Positions 53,337-63,678 of a stretch of 64,000 bases of DNA are shown piece by piece. Where the stretch lies: contig OY755042.1 of assembly GCA_963576565.1 (NCBI GenBank), positions 11,572,262 through 11,636,261 of the forward strand, given 5' to 3'. Source of the DNA: Aspidapion aeneum. Lineage: Eukaryota; Arthropoda; Insecta; Coleoptera; Brentidae. The translations under genes and the position numbers were made by a program. The stretch's first letter is position 1. The number at the start of each line of letters is the position of its first letter. Under the pieces are notes generated by a model. That model was given only the letters and a program-made list of their open reading frames with translations. It searched no databases and had not been told where the DNA came from.

Positions 53337-54402
53337 GCCATACACACAGAGGTTGATCCGTCGGTTTGGAACGGCACAGATAAGTCTGACCGTTTTGTCC
53401 GCAACGGTTTAAAACTGTTGCAGTCCATTAACACAAAAAGAAATCTTTCGAATCGATCCTTCATATCGGTCTGTGGCAGACATAACCGCGTGTTAGTGGG
53501 TAAAAACTCAAGATTTATCTGCCGGTTAAACCAAAACTGTGGAATTTCGTCAAGTCGAAAGTTTTATGCGGCACGGTATTTTAAGCATAGTGTATGTAAA
53601 ATGTTTCGTGCTAAAAAGAAGCAGGCTCTGTGTATGGGAATGATTATTAATATGGAAATAATGCATAGTGGTGTAAAAAGGAAACGTTCCAAGTGGGTTA
53701 AAAGTTATTTGCTTAAGAGGAAATTATTTAGCCAGGACCTTTTATTAAAAGAGTTAAAAGAAAATGATTCAGACGATTTTAAAAATTATTTAAGAATGGA
53801 TATTAAGACGTATGACCTTTTATTAAATTTGGTAAGAGAGGATCTTACGAAACAAGATACCCAAATGAGAGAAGCCATTGGACCAGAACAGCGATTAAAT
53901 GCTGCCCGTTGTTTCCTTGCCACGAGAAGATCATATGAAGATCTGAAATTTTCAGTGGGAATTTCTGCACAGGCACTTGGTTATATCATTCCGGAAACAT
54001 GTGCCATAATATTCAATAGATTAGAGAGACTATATGAAGGTAAAAAAATATATTAATTCTTAAGCAAGTTGTGTAACGCCATGAACATTTTAAATTCTAA
54101 ATCTACCTAACTTAAAAAATAATAATAAATGAATATGTGCCCATAAGGCAAAGTATTGATATTCTAACTTTGGAGGAAAACGGTCTATTATCGCTGGCAC
54201 AGTGAAAACCGACAGACAAGTCTGCGCCGGTTAAAATATCGTGAACGCGGAACCCAAAAGTTTCGCCCGCCGGTCTGAACTCACAGATAAATCTGTGACG
54301 GCTATAACTGGCGCGTGGAATGTCCACTAATTGAAAGACAAATCCGCCAGTTTGAACCGCGCCGTTCCAAACCGGCGGATCAAGCTCTGTGTGTATGGCC
54401 AG
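53337..54402 (+). mobile_element. PIF/Harbinger-type derivative inserted in the Tigger remnant
   Basis: The left end GCCATACACACAGAGGTTGA then TCCGTCGGTTTGGAACGGC is matched inverted at the right end with two or three changes, giving about 38 bp terminal repeats. The trinucleotide CTA lies on each side (53334-53336, 54403-54405), consistent with the 3-bp TNA-type duplication of this superfamily, though the AGCT context leaves the border ambiguous. Subterminal words of the form CAGA(T/C)AA(A/G)TCTG recur at both ends (about 53375, 53512, 54212, 54284, 54337). Only the transposase N-terminus remains. Confidence 0.75.
53601..54056 (+). CDS. Harbinger-type transposase N-terminal domain, partial
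   Basis: The open frame begins at 53418 in subterminal sequence; the protein-like part starts about 53601. It contains SKWVKSYLLKR, a LRMDIKTYDLLLNLVREDL stretch, TKQDTQMREAI, PEQRLNAARCFLATRRSYED and KFSVGISAQALGYIIPETCA, the order seen at the N-terminus of HARBI1-like DDE transposases. The catalytic domain is absent. The frame ends at TAA soon after GAAG|GTAAAA at 54036-54045, which looks like a 5' splice site, so the stop is probably intronic and the following exons have been lost. It could at most make a DNA-binding or dominant-negative fragment; that is inference. Confidence 0.7.
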   Translation: MFRAKKKQALCMGMIINMEIMHSGVKRKRSKWVKSYLLKRKLFSQDLLLKELKENDSDDFKNYLRMDIKTYDLLLNLVREDLTKQDTQMREAIGPEQRLNAARCFLATRRSYEDLKFSVGISAQALGYIIPETCAIIFNRLERLYEGKKIY

Positions 54403-54690
54403 CTATTATAGACACGACCGTGTCCTATAACCTTGCCCTTGCCCGAAAAGCTAGTTGAGAACTTCTGAATGCGGTTTTTGACACCACACGCCGCATCAAA
54501 CCAACCAAATGACATGTTAAAACCTGCATTATTATGTGAATTATAAAGCATTTTCTGGAAAAAACGCGAGTCCGGATTATTGAATCAAGTAAAATCCGGA
54601 TTACCGAATACCTCTATGGACCGCTGAGGCTATCCGGACTATCGAAGCATCCGGAATATCGCGTGTACGAATTATCGAGTCACCACTGTA

Positions 54691-55300
54691 TTGGCGAAAT
54701 TTCTCAATTTGTAACTGTTTTCTTTTAAAACAGGCTGCCCCCCTCACGAGGAACGCGCCTGTTTTAAGAATAAACATGAGCTTTTAAAATTACAATTATT
54801 ACGGTTTTTTTCGTTTGAAGAACGTGGCCTTGGTTATTAATATCTGATCTGGCGCATTGTTTAACATAATTTTTACAACTTGTGTAACAATAGCATAACA
54901 ATAATAGCTTTCTTCTAGAAAAATCAATAAGAAATATATTAATCAATATTAAATAAAAGTATGAGCGAAAAACACAAAAAATATTTTTGTAAAATTTTAA
55001 CTCTAATTCATGGAATCCTAAAAATCTAAAAAATAAACCAAGACATATTTTTCTTGTTTATTTGTAATGTAGAAACAATTTAAAATAATTTAGTACATTT
55101 AGAAGCAAACATATTGCACAAATATCTTCATGTCAAATCTTTTTGCACCTATATTATTAATTTTTGAAAAGAGTAAGAAAAAGATTTTTGTTCTTCGATT
55201 CTCCTCCTCATTGACAAAAAAACCGAACCTACAACCCGAAAAAAAAGGATTTGTAAAAGGCTAAATTCAATAAGTACCTAATAAAATTTAAATTTTAATT
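54691..55300. other. Unassigned AT-rich sequence
   Basis: No gene or repeat structure is recognised. Confidence 0.5.
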
Positions 55301-55482
55301 GGGCACCCAGGGGGGGCCCCGGGGCCCAACCCAACCCAAGCCTTAGATTTTTGTACATATTTTCTACATATTTCATGATAAAACACAAAAAATAGCTTAA
55401 AATTTGACATCATGAGGCTTCGCGCCCCTCCCCAAGAGGCCTCGGGCCTCTCCCAAGACACATATTCCTGGGTGCGCCACTG
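55301..55482. mobile_element. hAT-like MITE, CAGTGGCGCACCCAGG family, copy 3
   Basis: It is close to 10515-10688 through the core (TTTTTGTACATAT, ATTTCATGATAAAACAC, AAAATAGCTTAAAATT). The right end is GGTGCGCCACTG. The left end starts GGGCACCCAGG and has lost the first bases of the repeat. Extra G/C runs are present. Confidence 0.65.
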
Positions 55483-55688
55483 GATGATGTGGTCTATGAT
55501 TCAGTTTCTTGGAGATTTTCGAAGAGGAATGTACCAATTTTCCTTTATTATTAATTCTAACCTCCTGCTCGCTTCGCAGATTTAAAAGAAATGACAATCT
55601 CGATTCCGTAACGCGACCTCGCTGAATATCCCCTGATAACCCTCAGCTCCTGCCTATTAGTTCAGGCAAGATTCGGGAAAATCCACTT

Positions 55689-57557
55689 TCTAGAAGCATT
55701 TTATATTACTTTTTGGCAAATGGGCAATTCCCCCTATTTTGACCCCGCTGAATCCGAATATTCCTGTTGCAAACTCGAAATATTAACAGGGGCTGAGATA
55801 TTCAAGATGGCGGCCAAAATGGCGGCGGAATTTTAAATTGCCGCTGGAAAGCCCAAATTGTCACAGGTGTACATTCAAAATATATATTTGTATAATTAAA
55901 AAATAATAACATATTATTTTTTTTAATGGCTGCAAAAACCTCCAAAAACCCCCCCAGACCCCCCAAAATCTGAAAGTTTGAGGTTTTTTCAAATTTTCTT
56001 AAAAACTAAGCTTCTAAGAGAAAAATGTATAATATACTTTATTGTAGACAATAAAATTCCCTTTTTAACATGGTATAACTTAATAAAGTTAGACTAATAA
56101 CAAGCTCTCCAGCGGCGTCCGTTAATTGAAGTAATTAAAAAAAGTTGAAAAAATACCTATGTTTTTTCCAAGATTTATATAATTTTTTTAAAAACTAATA
56201 TCTACAGAAAACCGTGTATTACATTTTGGTATACTCAATAAAATTTCCTTCAAAATGACGTATTACATGATTAAATCAGTTTTATAAATAAAACTTCAGG
56301 GGCATCCGTAAATTAAATTAATTTTGAAAAAACAGAAAATAAACCATTTTTGTTACACGTTTCATCTAATTTTCTCAAAAACAAAGCTTAACATGAAAAA
56401 ACTTGTTCTACACTTTTTTGTAGACATGGAAATTCCCTTTTTAAAAATGTAAAACTCGGTGGGGTTTGACTTATAGCAAACTCTCCAGCGACGTCCGTCA
56501 ATGGGGGTGATTTCAACAAATCATTAAAAAAAACATGTTTTTCATACGTTTTATTCAATTTTCTTAAAAACGAAGCTCTTTATCAAAAAATGTGTTCTAT
56601 ACTTCATCATAGCCAATAAAATTTCCTTTCAAATGATGTATAACAAAGTGAAAGTTATTTTATATTTACCGCTCCAGTAGTGTTCTTAATTTAAAGAAAT
56701 TATTTAAGATCAATTCAAACTAATCAATTTTGGGTCTTATTAGCTTTTCGGTGGATAATAAAGAGCGGCGGATAAAAGGTCGAAAGTACAAAAGGTCGAA
56801 AAAATAAGGTCGAAAGTACAAAAGGTCGAAAATACAAAAGGTCGAAAGTACAAACGGTCGAAAGTACAAAAGACCAAAAAACCAAAGGTCGAAAGTTCAA
56901 ATGGTCGAAAGTATGAGTACCTAATTATGATTATACCCCCCCCCCCAAACCGTTGCATAAGATTCACCACTTTCTTTTTAGTTCCATATGCTTAAAAAAA
57001 TAACCAAAAACACCTGTGTCAAAGTTACACTTTCTGCACAAAAATATTGCTTAGGGGGGCCATGGACCCTATGCCCCCTTTCCTTATAACTACCGGTGTT
57101 TTTTTGCTTTAAAGAACTTATTTAGATAAATCAAAATATCTAATCTAATCAAAAAACAGTTTATTTAATAATAAAGTATACTACATATTTTTTCCTAAAA
57201 AGTGTAGTTTTTGAGAAAATTTTGAAAAACCTATAATAAACATGTTTTTTCTAAATAATCCCAATTTACGTACGCCACTGAAGAGCTACTTGCTTTTCCT
57301 AACCTTATTGACCAATACATCGTTGGAAAGGGAATTTTATTCTCCACAAAAAACTGTTCTTTGCAATTTTTGATAAAAAGGTTAGTTTTCGAGAAAATTG
57401 CATAAAACTGAAAAAAAAAACAGGTTTTTGGGGGTTTGGGGGGGATTTTCTCCGTCCATGTCGATTTTTCGAGTTGGCAACAGAGATATTCGGATTCAGC
57501 GGGGTCAAATTAGGGGAAATGGTCTGTTGCCAAAAAGTAATATGATTTGCTTCTAGA
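55689..57557. mobile_element. Foldback element with 188-bp tandem units
   Basis: TCTAGAAGCATTTTATATTA and onward (through TTTTTGGCAA and GACCCCGCTGAATCCGAATA) is inverted at 57460-57557. Within it, units of 188-189 bp start at 56106, 56294, 56483 and 56672 with CTCCAGCGGCGTCCGT(T/C)AAT-like words, and at least one unit is in reverse in the right arm (ACGTACGCCACTGAAGAG at about 57266). A GGTCGAAA minisatellite (56765-56925) sits between the arms. No protein is recognised. Confidence 0.7.
56765..56925. repeat. GGTCGAAA minisatellite, locus 2
   Basis: About ten units of 14-16 bp of the form GGTCGAAAGTACAAAA, with point changes. It shares its unit with 46075-46200. A C homopolymer follows at about 56936-56946. 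The frame across it (Phe/Thr/Asp-rich on the minus strand) is a repeat artefact. Confidence 0.85.
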
Positions 57558-57813
57558 CCGAAGACGGAAAGCCTTTTAAAATAATATGCTCTGACTATAT
57601 AATTTATCTCTCTTGAATGCCGTGGATCCATACTGGCACAATGGTTTCAGTATTTGTCTATAAAATAGTAGCTTGTTATGAATGGTTAAATTGGACTTCC
57701 TCCCAAGTAGCCTGGTTCATTTTTCTGTACCTTAGCTCAAGTTCTGCTTTTTTTTCTTTACTTGTGCTTTTCAGTGCAATTTGACCTCAAGTGTCATACC
57801 GAAATATTTTGTC

Positions 57814-57981
57814 TGGCAGATGGCGCTGAAATAAATTCATCTGGTACGCAATATTCAGGGAAAGCTCCGAGGTTCATGCCTATCATACAAATGCCATTGG
57901 ATCATAGTAGTTGTCTCTGAATATTGTGTACTAGACGAATTTATTTCAAAGCCATCTGCCCCTCAGGCTCGCCGGTTGCCT
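57814..57981. mobile_element. MITE, ATGGCGCTGAAA family, copy 2
   Basis: CAGATGGCGCTGAAATAAAT, GGTACGCAATATTCAGGG and ATGCCTATCATACAAATGCC match 49469-49721, with the right end GCCATCTGCCCCTC and GGCTCGCCGGTTGC. The outer 30-40 bp of the left terminal repeat are missing. Confidence 0.7.
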
Positions 57982-58075
57982 TTCATTTAATTTTTTCCTT
58001 CTGTACATGGTCCAACTATGAACTTGGTGTTCACTCTTCGAGTATTACTCTGAGTGTTCACTGCACCCTGAAGTT

Positions 58076-58284
58076 TAATTTTTAAATTCATTTTTCAATA
58101 AACCAGTATTATCGGCAAACGTTACAAAGTGATAATTTTCAGGCTTTTGGATATCGCAATTCACAGGGGGCTGTGCGAAACTAAATAATAAAAACAAATA
58201 AGGGCCTAGTATGCTACCCTGAAGCACGCATGTTTTAATTCCTCTTAAATTTAAAAATAATAAAAATATGTATCGTGAAAACAA
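58076..58284 (-). pseudogene. LINE reverse transcriptase fragment
   Basis: The minus-strand frame contains CVLQGSILGPYLFLL and, 30 residues on, FVTFADNTGLLKN. These are the GxPQGSxLGP and FADD motifs of a Jockey-group RT. The second catalytic aspartate is replaced (FADN), and the spacing is shortened. It is a short, inactive fragment. Confidence 0.65.
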
Positions 58285-58760
58285 AAAAGTTTAAGCCAAA
58301 AAATATTTCAACTAAGTATTTTCTTTTTTGAATTCTTCGATCGTCCTCAAAATATTAAAATAAAGAAAATTACAATTTACTGTTAACTGCTTTTCTCGCT
58401 TCATTGTATCCGTAGGATGTTAAGTTATAGTTGGCTGTTAGCGCAACTTTCTTGTTAATAAATTTGATATTTTCATATTTATTCCATCTTTTCTCCGAGG
58501 TTGGGTCGATTAGATGTGCTTAAATGGGTTTTCAACGTTTCCTACTTTAAAATCTTAAATTCACAATACTATTTTTAACCGGTTGTTTAAGGCATAAGGT
58601 TATATAATAAGCTTTATGGAAATGAATATACTATTATCCATGCAATCGGCTAAATGGATTTTTGAATTTTGGATATATCGGGATAAACAAATCCTTATAG
58701 TTCCAGAGTTGATATTCGGTGGTTACAGTGCGGACGCATGGATTTATGGAACTATGGAAT
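58285..58760. other. Unassigned AT-rich sequence
   Basis: No gene or repeat structure is recognised. Confidence 0.5.
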
Positions 58761-59013
58761 TTAATAGGGACTTATTGGAATAAAGCCATGCAATAATAGT
58801 TTCAGGCAGTATTTTGACAGATTAACATTGCAGGCTGACAGTTGATCTTTCAAAACTGACCTACCAAAGTCGAATTTAAACCTTAGTCGTTTATTTATCT
58901 ATAATTAAAGTCGACATAATTTATTTCGGTTTGTATAATAAACAAAATCCATCCAAAATAAAAATAACACCTGACACTATTATTGCATGGCTTTATTCCA
59001 ATAATTCCCTAAT
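58761..59013. mobile_element. MITE, TTATTGGAATAAA family, copy 2
   Basis: The left end TTAATAGGGACTTATTGGAA continues TAAAGCCATGCAATAATAGT; the right end is its complement with one or two changes, giving about 40-bp inverted repeats. It shares the outer 20 bp and general layout with 44733-45018. A GCCAGGTTTTATTGG word just outside (59030) may be part of a second, truncated copy. Confidence 0.72.
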
Positions 59014-59235
59014 ATTTCAAAAGCCAGGTTTTATTGGAAAAACGCAAGAACAAGTCAATTTTTATTTTGACAGCTCTTCTTTTTATGGAAAACGCATCTA
59101 TACATAAAAAGAGTGGCCTAAATATAACTAAAATAATTTAAAAAATTCGTTTTATTTTAATTGACGACGAGTTGAAGTTCAGCACTTATTCTTGAAACAC
59201 CCTGATACACATAAATTATATATGTATACTTTTAA

Positions 59236-59690
59236 TATTCAGTAACCCAAAACGAAAGTCTATAACCAATGTATCCTTCCAGTACTGATCTATGGATCCC
59301 AGACCTGGGCACTAACAAAATCAAATATGGATAAGATAACAAAAGCCCAAAGATCAATGGAAAGATAAATGTTACATGTAAAGCTAACAGATAGAAAAAG
59401 GAATGAATGGATAATAAATAAAACAAAGGTAAGGGATGTCAGAGGGGAAGTAGCAAAATCAAAATGGAAATTTGCTGCTCATAATATCAGACATAAACAT
59501 GATCGATGGATCAAATGTATTGTAAACTGGAGACTTTGGGAAAATAAAAACTAGGGGAATACCTCAAATGATATGCGAGAACGATAGATGGATGAACACG
59601 GCGACAGACAGAGAAGAGTGGAAGATAATGGGGGGGGGTCTATGTCCAAAGATGGATCAAAGACTTTAGCAGTCATATAGGAATAGATAT
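59236..59690 (+). pseudogene. RTE-like LINE C-terminal fragment
   Basis: One frame runs from about 59250: TKVYNQCILPVLIYGSQTWA, ITKAQRSMER, a stop, LTDRKRNEWIINKTKVRDV, SKWKFAAHNIRHKHDRWIKC and WRLWENKN before a TAG. Later, in other frames, ATDREEWKIMGG. This is the RTE-type LINE C-terminus, more complete than 27340-27822. It has one stop in the long frame and frame changes after 59550. Confidence 0.7.
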
Positions 59691-60707
59691 TCAGCTGATG
59701 TTAAGTTTGTTTAATACTCAAAACCAACCGTAGAGAAGGTATTTTCTTTAAATTTTAAATTAACATTAGGAGACGTTTGTTTAACGATTTTTCCAATTAT
59801 CAGATTTACGTTTTTCTAGAAAAAAGGCAAAATATTTTTTTGATATTTTTACAAGCGTGCAGCATAATAATTTACATACATAAATAGCAGGAATTTTAAG
59901 GTAAAAAAAAATCTGTTTACCACATGTGCCAAATAGAGTCGTTTCTAGCACGAGACATCAACATGTAAGCAGACGAAGTAAATGTAAATATGACTGCCGT
60001 CTTTTGAACTTTTATACTTAAAAAAGTCATAAAACAGTTTTACTTCTAAGCACATCTGCATTGCATAAAAATATGCAACAATGTTTAAAATATCAAATAA
60101 AATAAGGTTCATTATTTTAATACGTCTTGCACCATTAACGTCTTGCACCAAACAAAGGGTTGAATTATATTTTAATTAACGTGACCATTCGTCCCGATAT
60201 TGGCGGGTCTGTCTCGATTTTCAGAAAGCCAGCCGTCCCAAATTGAGAAGCGTCCCGCGAATTGTCCAATTTTTACAAATTGATCCTGATTCTTTGAAGA
60301 TTTACGATCGAAAATCAGCTGCTTTAATTATTTATAATTCAGGAACGTACGTACCCAAAATCTAAAATAAAACGCGGCGAAATGATGATTGACACTGGAA
60401 ACCCGTACATTAATCAGGTTTAACGCAAAAAGTAGTTATAGTTTTTTTTAAAAAAACATGCGATTTCGGAGAAAATATTGCCATTACTAACCCCGTTGGT
60501 TAAAATGCAGCAAAAATGCATTATTTCCCTATGTTATTGCGGGCGTTTAACTAACTAACAGTTTAACTTACTCAATCCAAAATTTTTTTAGGCCACAGAA
60601 AAAAATTCCCGGTTACTAATTTTTTAAGGTGCCAGCCAAGCGTGGATCTGGACAAAATTTAGGGAGGAGGTAATAGTGGACGAAAAAATTATTTATAATA
60701 TAATTTT
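59691..60707. other. Unassigned; GTCCCG-rich stretch at 60187-60262
   Basis: GACCATTCGTCCCGATATTG and following GTCCC words resemble 24462-24565, probably one end of a hAT-type element without its partner. The rest shows no gene or repeat. Confidence 0.5.
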
Positions 60708-60868
60708 AGCTCACACATATACTATACTATAGTAGTGTGAGCTATGGTGATCCTAATTTTTGAAGAAAAAAAAGGTTGCTCCGATTTCAAAAATTTTTAT
60801 ATATCTTTGCGTTTCAGATGATTTCGAAACTTTTTTGTTGCGCTGTCTGTCTGTCTGTCTGTCTGTCG

Positions 60869-60930
<62 letters not shown>

Positions 60931-61482
60931 ATGTCTGTCTGTAACGACCAACGCGCATAACTCAAAAACCGCTTGCCCGATTTTAATGAAATTTGGTACC
61001 TACGCTGGGTATTGGGTCGAGATGGTCCCGTTTAAAAATGAACAAAATCCACCAAACACAAGCCAAATAAAAGGGTGGGGGTATATTTCAAAAATTAGAG
61101 TTAATGTAAAAATATGGCGTGTGTGATATCAAACGAAAGGTAATTGCGCCTGGAGTTAAATAAAATACATCTTACTTTTAAAAAAAGGGTGGGGGTAAAT
61201 TTAAAAAATTAGTGTTTATGTGGAAATATGGCGTGTGTGATATCAAACAAAAGGTAATTGAGTCTGGAGTTAAACAAAATACATTTTAGTTTTAAAAAAA
61301 AGGTGGGGGTAGATTTGAAAAATTAAAGTTTAAGTCAAAACATGGCTTGTGTGGTATCAAACGAAAGGTAATTGAGTCTGGGGTTCAATAAAATATTTTT
61401 CCGTTTTTAGTTATATTAGCTCACACGTACACTATAACTATAGTACCTAGTGTGAGCTTAGGTGCCCATAGATTGGCAGAGT
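60708..61482 (-). mobile_element. Family A hairpin-ended element, copy 3
   Basis: It is the reverse of copy 1. The left end carries AGCTCACAC...GTGTGAGCT (60708-60742) next to ATGGTGATCCTAATTTTT, then the segment TTTTTATATATCTTTGCGTT, a CTGT array (60843-60942), the CCGATTTTAATGAAATTTGG segment, three units of about 118 bp (AACGAAAGGTAATTG), and finally the second hairpin and ATTGGCAGAGT. TTTT flanks both ends, too simple to count as a target duplication. Confidence 0.75.
60843..60942. repeat. (CTGT)n microsatellite
   Basis: About 100 bp of CTGT repeats with single changes (CGGT, CTGTATGT), inside family A copy 3. Confidence 0.95.
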
Positions 61483-61834
61483 TTTTGACTGGTGTCTGGT
61501 CTTAAACAACTGTGAAAATATATTATTGAGAGGCCTTTTATTTTATCAACGTTAAACATCTGTACTTACTTGCTTATTTTCAATTGTGCCTTTAATCACA
61601 AAGTATATAGCTACTTTGTGCTTTAATTTATGAGAGAAAAAAAGGAACATTAGTAACCGGCTATTTTTTCTATGGCTTAAAAAATGTGCTTGCTTGGTTT
61701 AATCAGTCCGAAGGTGGAAAGATTTCTGCAACCGCGCATTCTGTTAGGCATCACTTCAAGAATTTTTGTAGAAGAAAAGAGCTTCTTGTCAAAATACAGC
61801 TATGGACGAAAATTAAGCATGATACCTAGAATTT
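61483..61834. other. Unassigned sequence
   Basis: No gene or repeat structure is recognised. Confidence 0.5.
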
Positions 61835-61842
61835 AAAAAATG

Positions 61843-62005
61843 CAGTAGCGTGTCGTGGATAAAAGGGCGAGAGGGCACCATTTGTTTTTGCGTTAAATTT
61901 AGTTTTTCTATTTTTTTCTCAAAGGACGCCAGGAGCGCCAAGCGCAGAGGGGCGGGCGGGGGTTGGGCGTTCGCCCCTCCTGGCCCCCTATACGACACGC
62001 CGCTG
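61843..62005. mobile_element. 163-bp hAT MITE with near-perfect 8-bp duplication
   Basis: The ends are CAGTAGCGTGTCGT and the complement of CAGCGGCGTGTCGTAT. Flanks AAAAAATG (61835-61842) and AAAAAACG (62006-62013) share seven of eight bases. The right half is G- and C-rich. Confidence 0.72.
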
Positions 62006-62013
62006 AAAAAACG

Positions 62014-62583
62014 GACTGGTGTACTGTGGACCATAATAACTTACATCTGTGCAAACTATTGCAAACTGTCTTTAATATTTTTTTATTAGCACGCATAATC
62101 ATAAACAAAACAATTTTTTAAATGTTGCATGCCACGCTGGTCACCTTTCAGAAATCTTATAATCAAAAACTACCTACATTTTGTTATTTTTGGTTTAAAA
62201 AAAAATCATTTTTATGACCCGCGTTGGAGTAATGAAAATATTGCTTTTTGGCGTATAAATTCGTGCTGTAAAATTTTATTTTAAACATGTTTGGGTCCTT
62301 AGCCTTAAAATTTTTTCAAATTACTACGAATAATTTTTTTACGATACGAGTTTACTGCCAAGTAAACCTACATATGTATACAGGGCGTATTCAACCAGTA
62401 ACCAAAGGGGGGAGCAGGTTTCTGAATTCCTTGGCCTTCTTAACTGGGGGCAAATTCATAAACTATTTGCAGTCCATTGTCTGATTTTAAATATCTGTTA
62501 GGTTGCCCCCTTACACCCCTCTGGATCCCTTTACCGGTAAATATTATGTACAGTAGGGGAGACCGGGGCTGGTTGTGTCATGG
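62014..62583. other. Unassigned; possible left end of a further element at 62554
   Basis: TAGGGGAGACCGGGGCTGGT (62554) looks like the G-rich end of an inverted-repeat element. The word GGGGCTGGTTGT recurs at 63963-63976 in the same orientation, close to the window edge. The rest shows no gene. Confidence 0.4.
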
Positions 62584-62591
62584 GTTGGTTG

Positions 62592-63670
62592 CAGTGGCGG
62601 CTGCTACAATGAGGGCAACGCGGCAGTGCCCTCCCAAAACTAGACAACAAACAGTATTTTTAATTGATTTATTTTAAAAATGTTAAATCTTCCCTTACAT
62701 GATTGTCTAGATCTTTTTATTATCTGTAGTTAACAACAAGCAATTAGTTGGGTGAACTTTTTTGTCGCCGCGTGGGGCAAGGTATCAATTTCACCCGTTT
62801 TTCAGCGGGGTATGAGTGGATGTTCTCGAGCGGGTGCCGGACGAATGTTTGGTTTTGTTGAAGTCGGTCATCATCATCGGAAACGTCCGTTGACCTTCTA
62901 TTCCCGGTTCTATCCTTAGTCAAGACGTATGAGTTTGTTTTGATTTGGGGTATGTCAGTAGTAAAAAGCATTGCCGGTCGCGTGTCATTGTTTATTTTTG
63001 TTATCTCTTGAACTTCGATTACAAATAAAAAGTTTAGGGCCACATAGACCGGACCTAAAAATCCTAATTTTTTTTTATTTTAGTGCAAGTAATAAAAAAT
63101 TATACGATGCTGAAAACTGGTTGTGCGGTTGTGAAAAACGAAATGCTTTTTTTTGCTTTATTTGTCTTTTTTTGAACAATCCACGAAGTGATCCTGCGTG
63201 GGTGGCAAAAGGAATGTGTGAAATCAAGCACTTTAGTAAAAAGTTAAAGACACAAAGTAAGTGCTACTTATTTAAATAATCACATAGAATTTTCTATGCT
63301 AGACAAGACTGATATTAGGTGCCAATTGAATAGTGTCTATAGGCAAAGCATTACCGAAAATTAATGAAAATGTGGCAAAAAATAGACATATACTTAGTAG
63401 GTTAATAGACTGTTTAAAATTCTGTGGCATTTTCGAGGTTGCTCTACGGGGCCATGATGAGTCTGAAACTGGTGCTTATCGAAGCACTTTGCGCATGTAA
63501 AAGAAGGGCGAATAGACTATCTATAAACAAATAAACTAAAAATTACACCAAGTAGCAGCTTGTTTGCAAAATGCTATAATAAAATTGTTTGGGTAAGTTT
63601 TTTTTATCTCTTTTTCCATGCAATATAAATTTTTGCCCCTTCCAATTTAGAACGTCACCAGCCGCCACTG
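62592..63670 (+). mobile_element. hAT deletion derivative with TTF zinc-finger ORF, copy B
   Basis: The element starts CAGTGGCGGCTG and ends in the exact inverted repeat CAGCCGCCACTG. Flanks GTTGGTTG (62584-62591) and CTTGGTTG (63671-63678) match at seven of eight bases. The N-terminal zinc-finger region is open (62971-63279). Further on, decayed frames read NSVYRQSITEN, FCGIFEVALRGHDESET and then directly a C-terminal HFAHVKEGR and TNKLKITPSS, so most of the transposase, including the catalytic core, has been deleted between about 63465 and 63480. A related, more damaged copy is at 42540-43652. Confidence 0.8.
62971..63279 (+). CDS. TTF-type zinc-finger fragment of hAT transposase
   Basis: A 102-codon open frame. 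Residues 13-31 (LELRLQIKSLGPHRPDLKI) and 46-63 (DAENWLCGCEKRNAFFCF) followed by ICLF, NNPRSDPAWVAKG and CEIKHFSKKLKTQSK form the TTF-type zinc finger typical of ZMYM1-like hAT transposases; the cysteine pairs CGC and FCFIC and the later cysteine and histidine are present. This domain is expected to bind DNA at the element ends in the nucleus. The true start is unclear: the first ATG lies in sequence that does not look like the domain. With the DDE core gone it cannot transpose the element. Confidence 0.65.
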   Translation: MPVACHCLFLLSLELRLQIKSLGPHRPDLKILIFFYFSASNKKLYDAENWLCGCEKRNAFFCFICLFLNNPRSDPAWVAKGMCEIKHFSKKLKTQSKCYLFK

Positions 63671-63678
63671 CTTGGTTG

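Larger units (their letters stand above)
52984..54688 (-). mobile_element. Tigger/pogo-type element, internally deleted, carrying a Harbinger insertion
   Basis: The ends are CAGTGGTGACTCGATAAT and its complement, flanked by TA (52982-52983, 54689-54690). Inside both ends are CCGGAT(T/A)A and GAATTATC-like words. A CENP-B-type N-terminal coding fragment lies at 53106-53330 on the minus strand. Without the inserted Harbinger element (53337-54402) the element is only about 640 bp, so the transposase core was lost earlier. Confidence 0.8.
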
